A DNA stretch of 5,696 bases from an uncultured Bacillota bacterium. Lineage in GTDB: Bacteria > Bacillota > Clostridia > Christensenellales > UBA1242. The notes beneath the pieces were generated by a model that saw nothing but the letters and a program-made list of their open reading frames with translations, did no database searches and was not told where the DNA came from. Positions 4,860-5,696 of this stretch are shown here, one piece after another; the first letter of the stretch is position 1; each line of letters starts with the position of its first letter. The position numbers were made by a program, and so were the translations under genes. The DNA lies in assembly GCA_947090235.1 (NCBI GenBank), contig CAMUNJ010000052.1, forward strand, positions 1-5,696. Reading direction: 5' to 3'.

Positions 4860-5622
4860 GTTTTCCCTCCCGCTTTTGTTTAAAGTATTTTACTATAGTT
4901 GGGATATAGAAAATAACATTGGTTGCAATAAATATTAGTAAATACAACAAGATTATATATATCACATTCGGCATTGCTGAACTAACACTTTCGATAGGCG
5001 TACCTCTTCCGCCATTGAGATAACAATAATCAAAATTCCAAACTTTATCAACTATCAAAGCAGGAATAAACATTATTGCAAGCGGAATCATAAATGTAAA
5101 AACATCTGAAATTTTTGGCTTATAATATTTAGTAAACCATATTAATGCCGAAACAAATAGCATTAAAAGATGAAAAAATAATGTTCTAACACCAACAAAA
5201 CTCCAAACAGGATAACTATTCAAATTGTTATTTAAAATTAAACCCATCAGTCCTGCAAAAATGTTAAAAGTTGCAAGATATGCAAAACAAGTTTGTTGAA
5301 CTTTTTCTTTCTTACAAAATACTCCAATAGTGAGAGTCATATAGAAAAGTGAACAAAAATAAAGTGGCAAAGTCTGCTCAAAATGTAAAGTGCCAGTAGT
5401 ACAAAGTTCCCAAATCCAATAAATTGGGTCTATAAGTAGTCCCAATACAGCACAAACAATCAAAATAATTTTTACTTTTTGTTTATTTAATTTTCTTAAA
5501 AAGAAACATGATATCAATATTGCAAGAATACCAAAAACAATAATTAAAATATGAGCCAAATTTAACATACTAAATTCACCTTGTGGTTGATATTCAAAAA
5601 ATTTTGCTAATAAAGTATTCAT
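4849..5622 (-). CDS. YwaF/TMEM164-family integral membrane protein
   Basis: This 257-residue protein has about seven membrane helices (about 22-42, 50-70, 86-103, 112-131, 143-163, 175-193, 217-241). It resembles the bacterial YwaF/TP0381 group by TLPLYFCSL (84-92), RTLFFHLLML (146-155) and the loop FDYCYLNGGRGTP (197-209). Human TMEM164, in the same superfamily, is reported as a cysteine-dependent acyltransferase on ether phospholipids; Cys90 in LPLYFC is the candidate equivalent here, an inference. The bacterial proteins have no established role. Start ATG 5622 has AGAGGAA 8 nt upstream. It is the first gene of an operon, and its last codons contain the ribosome binding site of the PAP2 gene. 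The link to PAP2 suggests lipid remodelling. Confidence 0.82.
   Translation of the reverse strand: MNTLLAKFFEYQPQGEFSMLNLAHILIIVFGILAILISCFFLRKLNKQKVKIILIVCAVLGLLIDPIYWIWELCTTGTLHFEQTLPLYFCSLFYMTLTIGVFCKKEKVQQTCFAYLATFNIFAGLMGLILNNNLNSYPVWSFVGVRTLFFHLLMLFVSALIWFTKYYKPKISDVFTFMIPLAIMFIPALIVDKVWNFDYCYLNGGRGTPIESVSSAMPNVIYIILLYLLIFIATNVIFYIPTIVKYFKQKREGKLGK
4865..4871 (-). promoter_or_regulatory. Ribosome binding site fixing the TTG start of the PAP2 gene
   Basis: GGGAGGG on the minus strand lies 5 nt before TTG 4859, inside the final codons of the YwaF-type gene. It is the main support for the unusual TTG start. Confidence 0.85.
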
Positions 5623-5645
5623 AATATAAATTCCTCTACTTTGTT

Positions 5646-5674
5646 AGTATAACAAAACTTAATGACTTAAACAA
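5646..5674 (-). promoter_or_regulatory. Candidate σA promoter of the YwaF-PAP2 operon
   Basis: On the minus strand, TATACT (5651-5646) is a good -10 box, and TTGTTT (5674-5669) stands 17 nt upstream as a weak -35 box. Transcription would start near 5639, just upstream of the ribosome binding site. Confidence 0.6.
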
Positions 5675-5696
5675 CTGATTACCACACAAAATAGTA

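Noticed and set aside
1..5696. TGA read as Trp (alternative code)
   Set aside because: None of the genes has an in-frame TGA, Trp is TGG where checked, and all complete genes end in TAA or TAG. Nothing calls for recoding.

Overview
The window is AT-rich, and its genes carry Shine-Dalgarno sites of the AGGAGG type and standard stop codons (TAA, one TAG). Together with a PdaB-type deacetylase, a clostridial-type tandem OB-fold protein and σA-like promoters, this points to a low-GC, probably spore-forming member of the Clostridia. A species cannot be named from the sequence alone. Seven protein genes are visible: six on the minus strand (one cut by the window edge) and one on the plus strand.

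Left part (1-715): the groES-groEL chaperonin operon on the minus strand. groEL is cut at base 1. A good σA promoter and ribosome binding site precede groES. No CIRCE operator is present; a different short inverted repeat (672-689) lies just upstream of the -35 box.

Plus-strand gene (734-1516): divergent from groES. It encodes a membrane-anchored protein with a SPOR-like fold pattern. It is preceded by a promoter resembling the sporulation sigma factor σE and closed by a clean terminator.

Middle (1541-2366): a minus-strand gene of unknown function that forms its own transcription unit. It has a perfect consensus σA promoter (TTGACA-17-TATAAT) and its own terminator, convergent with the SPOR-like gene.

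2377-3975: a probable two-gene unit, pdaB-like then a tandem OB-fold ssDNA-binding-type protein, 19 nt apart and ending in an intrinsic terminator. A 24-nt element upstream of pdaB matches, at 21 of 24 positions, a segment of the groES/SPOR-like intergenic region. Copy 2 runs into a perfect Spo0A-type box (TTTGTCGAA).

Right part (4043-5674): a two-gene membrane-protein operon. A YwaF/TMEM164-type seven-helix protein overlaps a PAP2-type lipid phosphatase that starts with TTG. The operon ends in an unusually long hairpin terminator.

The most interesting thread is the possible sporulation link: a SPOR-like membrane protein with a σE-like promoter, a PdaB-like deacetylase, and a shared 24-nt element near both. 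The membrane-lipid pair on the right appears to be a separate module. No mobile element, CRISPR array, tRNA or rRNA was seen. No gene-free stretch exceeds 300 bases; the longest (3881-4121) is covered by the pdaB upstream region and the PAP2 terminator.
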